From an uncultured Lachnospiraceae bacterium (GTDB taxonomy: Bacteria; Bacillota; Clostridia; Lachnospirales; Lachnospiraceae), in the NCBI GenBank assembly GCA_945787485.1, contig CALZHV010000096.1, positions 1-7,788 of the forward strand: a stretch of 7,788 nucleotides of DNA. The letters run 5' to 3'. Below, one piece after another: positions 6,273 through 7,788 of the stretch. The notes under the pieces were generated by a model. It was not told the DNA's origin and did not search any database. It was given only the letters and a program-made list of their open reading frames with translations. A program made the position numbers and the translations under genes. The stretch's first letter is position 1, and each line of letters begins with the position of its first letter.

Positions 6273-6284
6273 TATATATGTCAA
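6257..6284 (-). promoter_or_regulatory. Promoter of the metal-efflux operon
   Basis: On the minus strand TTGACA (6279-6284) and TATAAT (6257-6262) are both perfect, with a 16-bp spacer. The start would be near 6250, giving a leader of about 140 nt before the repressor ATG. That leader is AT-rich and holds only a small AAATGT/ACATTT hairpin (6214-6229). A consensus promoter fits a gene set that is silenced by a repressor rather than activated. Its upstream side lies directly behind the ecfT-side terminator. Confidence 0.82.
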
Positions 6285-6332
6285 TACTATTTTTTAATTA
6301 ATTCGTATTTTTTTCAATTAAAATATAAAAAC

Positions 6333-6351
6333 GGCGGGGTAAATCCCCGCC
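6333..6351 (-). terminator. Strong intrinsic terminator downstream of ecfT
   Basis: On the minus strand GGCGGGG pairs with CCCCGCC over 7 bp around an ATTTA loop, followed by G and then TTTTTATATTTT. This is a canonical Rho-independent terminator and the most GC-rich stem in the window. It should end the ecfA2-ecfT transcript and insulate the metal operon, whose promoter lies about 50 bp further on. On the plus strand no T-run follows the stem. Confidence 0.88.
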
Positions 6352-6450
6352 AACCGGTGGCTCATGACCTTGCGGTCAGCCCACACTTTCTCAATAGGTG
6401 GTCATTTAAGACATATAATTGGTCGAAACTACTCCTCTTATATCTTGCTA
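6352..6450 (-). other. Structured RNA segment in the ecfT 3' region, unrecognised
   Basis: The 100 nt between ecfT and its terminator are much more structured than other gaps here. On the minus strand TGACC (6374-6378), GCAA, GGTCA (6365-6369) form a 5-bp hairpin with a GNRA tetraloop. It is extended by GTGGGC (6379-6384) against GCCAC (6357-6361), with one bulged G and a 3-nt bulge on the other strand. A second ATGACC copy (6400-6405) could pair with the same GGTCAT (6364-6369), excluding the first hairpin. Further upstream AAGATATAA can pair with TTATATGTCTT (about 6409-6448). GNRA and the T-run after the terminator both favour the minus strand. It could be a 3' UTR element, a small RNA, or a remnant of a mobile element end. 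I match it to no known family. Confidence 0.35.
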
Positions 6451-6453
6451 TTA

Positions 6454-7233
6454 TTAATATTTTACTATTAACACTATCTCTCCGACTATCATGCATAAAC
6501 ATAACAAATGAATTACTAAATCGGCAGGAGAATACTTAAGCGGATACAACTTAGTACGGCCATTTCCGCCGGTATAACAACGTGCATCCATTGCCTCCCC
6601 TATTTTTGAAGCTCTGTTTATGGCATTTTGGAACAATGGAATAATTATGTTTTTTACTATCGTTATTTTCTCTTTAAGCTTTGCCGTTTTTATATTTGCT
6701 CCTCTTACAGTCTGTGCCTTGATAATTCTGTCCAATTCTTCAAATAAAACAGGCATAAATCTTAAACCTATTGTAATTGCCATGGCAACATTTGCATTTA
6801 AAAGGAAACCTTTTTCCAGTCCGTCTGTCAATCGCGAAGGAGTAGTAGTATACATAAGCATTGAAGCCATAATAACCATCAAAGCAAGTCTCCAAACCGA
6901 ATATCCGCACTTGATTATTCCTTCCACAGTTATTTTTATGAAACCAATTTCTACAATTGCCGTACCATGTGTAGTAAAAATATTGATAGCAGAACACACC
7001 AAAATAAAAACAAACAATCCGCCTGTTCCTTTTAAAATATATCTTACAGGAATTTTTGCGATTATTAACGTAATAAATAATATTCCTGTCATAGTAGCAA
7101 ACATAGGGATATTACTATCCCAAATAAGTAAAAATATATATGCTATTACAAATCTTATTTTTGTTCTCGGATCAAGCCTATGCACTATTGAATTGCACGC
7201 ATAATACTGTCCTAAAGTAATATCATTTATCAT
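6454..7233 (-). CDS. ecfT: Energy-coupling factor transporter transmembrane protein EcfT
   Basis: EcfT is the membrane scaffold of energy-coupling-factor importers. It links the two ATPases EcfA1 and EcfA2 to exchangeable substrate-binding S components for vitamins or transition metals. The 259-residue product begins with the family pattern VHRLDPRTKI (residues 17-26) and has about five membrane segments (near 24-41, 43-60, 70-88, 112-128 and 236-256). The cytoplasmic coupling region has both arginine motifs: VRG at 176-178 (AQTVRGAN) and ARC at 217-219 (EAMDARCYTGGNGRT). The second normally reads ARG, so the cysteine is a small deviation. The ATG at 7233 has only a distant GAGG (14 nt), a weak ribosome binding site. 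It lies 176 nt after ecfA2 instead of the usual close junction, because of a repeat array. The substrate cannot be told from EcfT. Confidence 0.94.
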   Translation of the reverse strand: MINDITLGQYYACNSIVHRLDPRTKIRFVIAYIFLLIWDSNIPMFATMTGILFITLIIAKIPVRYILKGTGGLFVFILVCSAINIFTTHGTAIVEIGFIKITVEGIIKCGYSVWRLALMVIMASMLMYTTTPSRLTDGLEKGFLLNANVAMAITIGLRFMPVLFEELDRIIKAQTVRGANIKTAKLKEKITIVKNIIIPLFQNAINRASKIGEAMDARCYTGGNGRTKLYPLKYSPADLVIHLLCLCMIVGEIVLIVKY

Positions 7234-7247
7234 TATATATTTTAAAT

Positions 7248-7432
7248 CCTCGCTGTTTTTATGTTTAAATCAATTTATTTCTCTGTCTGACTCTTTATAT
7301 ATTAAATCAATCCTGTTCTTTGTCTGACTCTTTATATATTAAATCAACTCTGTTCTCTGTCCAACTCTTTATATATTAAATCAATCCTGTTCTTTGTCTG
7401 ATGCTTGATTTATCGAATCGATTCACTTATAC
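7248..7432. repeat. 37-bp tandem repeat array between ecfA2 and ecfT
   Basis: Three near-identical 37-bp units lie head to tail at 7285-7321, 7322-7358 and 7359-7395. Each starts GTCTGACTC (GTCCAACTC in the third), followed by TTTATATATTAAATCAA and ending in a TGTTCT-rich part. By position-by-position comparison a degraded unit precedes them (7248-7284, about 20 of 37 identical, with TTAAATCAAT kept). Another follows (7396-7432, about 24 of 37 identical), and this last one covers the stop codon and final codons of ecfA2. The three central units differ at only a few bases. There are no spacers, so this is not CRISPR. On the transcribed strand each unit contributes a TTGATTTAATATATAAAG segment. 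Function unknown. Confidence 0.9.
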
Positions 7433-7788
7433 GCCGAATTCCTTCATTTGTGTCAATGCATTTAACATCAATATCCATTCCCTCAGCTCTTAATCTGCTT
7501 AACAGCTGCATTATTACCGGTGTATAAAGCTCATATCCATTTTTACACATTTCCAAAAAGACATCTTCAGGGTTGCCACACAATCCTATACTGCCATCAT
7601 TCACAAATATTATATGCTTAGCATATTTTGCTATTTCTTCAGCAGCATGACTAACAACGACAATAGTTATTCCTGCTTCATTATTCAGACGGGCAATAAT
7701 GTTAAGCATTTGTTTTTTTCCTTCAGGATCAAGACCTGCCGTAGGTTCATCCAAAATCAAATATTCGGGTCCCATTGCAAGAACTCCG
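7410..7788 (-). CDS. ecfA2: Energy-coupling factor transporter ATPase EcfA2, C-terminal part
   Basis: This is the C-terminal 125 residues of an ABC-type ATPase; the N-terminal part with Walker A lies beyond the window. The visible part opens with GVLAMGPEYLILDEPTAGLDP, giving Walker B (D13, E14 of the visible part) and the D-loop (GLDP). The switch histidine H47 follows in VVVSHAAEEIAKYA. The tail has the extra C-terminal region typical of EcfA proteins. Adjacent to ecfT it is best called EcfA2, since the usual order is ecfA1-ecfA2-ecfT; this is by position, as EcfA1 is not visible. It hydrolyses ATP to drive uptake through the ECF complex. The frame is open across the window edge, and an internal ATG at 7775 is not the start. 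Its last codons overlap a degenerate unit of the adjacent 37-bp repeat array. Confidence 0.92.
   Translation of the reverse strand, partial: GVLAMGPEYLILDEPTAGLDPEGKKQMLNIIARLNNEAGITIVVVSHAAEEIAKYAKHIIFVNDGSIGLCGNPEDVFLEMCKNGYELYTPVIMQLLSRLRAEGMDIDVKCIDTNEGIRRISESIR

Noticed and set aside
3434..6330. Target-site duplication flanking the metal operon
   Set aside because: AT-rich strings near 3482-3499 and 6285-6300 look alike, but the match is short, imperfect and expected in such base composition.
6352..6440. T-box, yybP-ykoY (GGAGTAG-like string) or c-di-GMP riboswitch
   Set aside because: Only short strings resemble these families; the T-box acceptor sequence and the conserved cores of the other two are absent, and the segment follows a gene rather than preceding one before its terminator.
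6216..6539. Plus-strand open frame of 107 codons over the ecfT-arsR gap
   Set aside because: It runs through the promoter, terminator and structured region of the opposite strand, with a low-complexity start; not coding.
6620..7204. Plus-strand open frame of 194 codons
   Set aside because: Antisense shadow of ecfT; its hydrophobic look merely mirrors the membrane segments of EcfT.
7285..7395. Possible CRISPR array from the regular 37-bp period
   Set aside because: The units are directly contiguous with no unique spacers and no cas genes nearby; it is a plain tandem repeat.

Overview
The window looks like low-GC Firmicutes DNA, most likely class Clostridia and plausibly family Lachnospiraceae. 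This is inferred from AT-rich intergenic DNA, strong AGGAGG-type ribosome binding sites, textbook TTGACA/TATAAT promoters and the gene order ecfA2-ecfT-truA-rplM-rpsI, a widely conserved block in Firmicutes downstream of rplQ. No species can be named from sequence alone.

Layout, left to right. Positions 1 to about 1440 are the end of an integrated mobile element: the tail of an unrecognised gene, a tyrosine recombinase on the plus strand, a hairpin, and three 11-bp tandem TGTTGCAT repeats that look like integrase arm sites. The element abuts the 3' end of rpsI, which is probably the attachment site. The rest of the element lies to the left, outside the window. All remaining genes are on the minus strand. 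Reading in the direction of transcription (right to left) they are: the C-terminal part of ecfA2, ecfT, a structured 3' region with a strong terminator, a three-gene metal-resistance operon (SmtB-like ArsR repressor, small HMA metal-binding protein, P1B-2 zinc/cadmium/lead efflux ATPase), truA with a 19-bp terminator-like hairpin, then a consensus promoter, a leader of about 210 nt, rplM and rpsI.

How the parts work together. EcfA2 and EcfT belong to the ABC engine of energy-coupling-factor vitamin and metal importers. TruA modifies tRNA, and L13 and S9 are ribosomal proteins. The metal operon is an accessory cassette sitting inside this normally tight housekeeping block: the repressor should sense Zn/Cd/Pb, and the HMA protein and the ATPase should bind and export the metal. 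No convincing terminator separates the ATPase gene from truA, so truA may be partly under metal control.

Items most worth a second look: a 37-bp tandem repeat array between ecfA2 and ecfT that appears to derive from the 3' end of ecfA2 itself; a GNRA-capped structured RNA segment with competing pairings just before the ecfT terminator; the rpsI-targeted integrase with its arm sites; and the long structured rplM leader. I do not see a clearly novel multi-gene system; the window is mostly housekeeping DNA with two accessory insertions.
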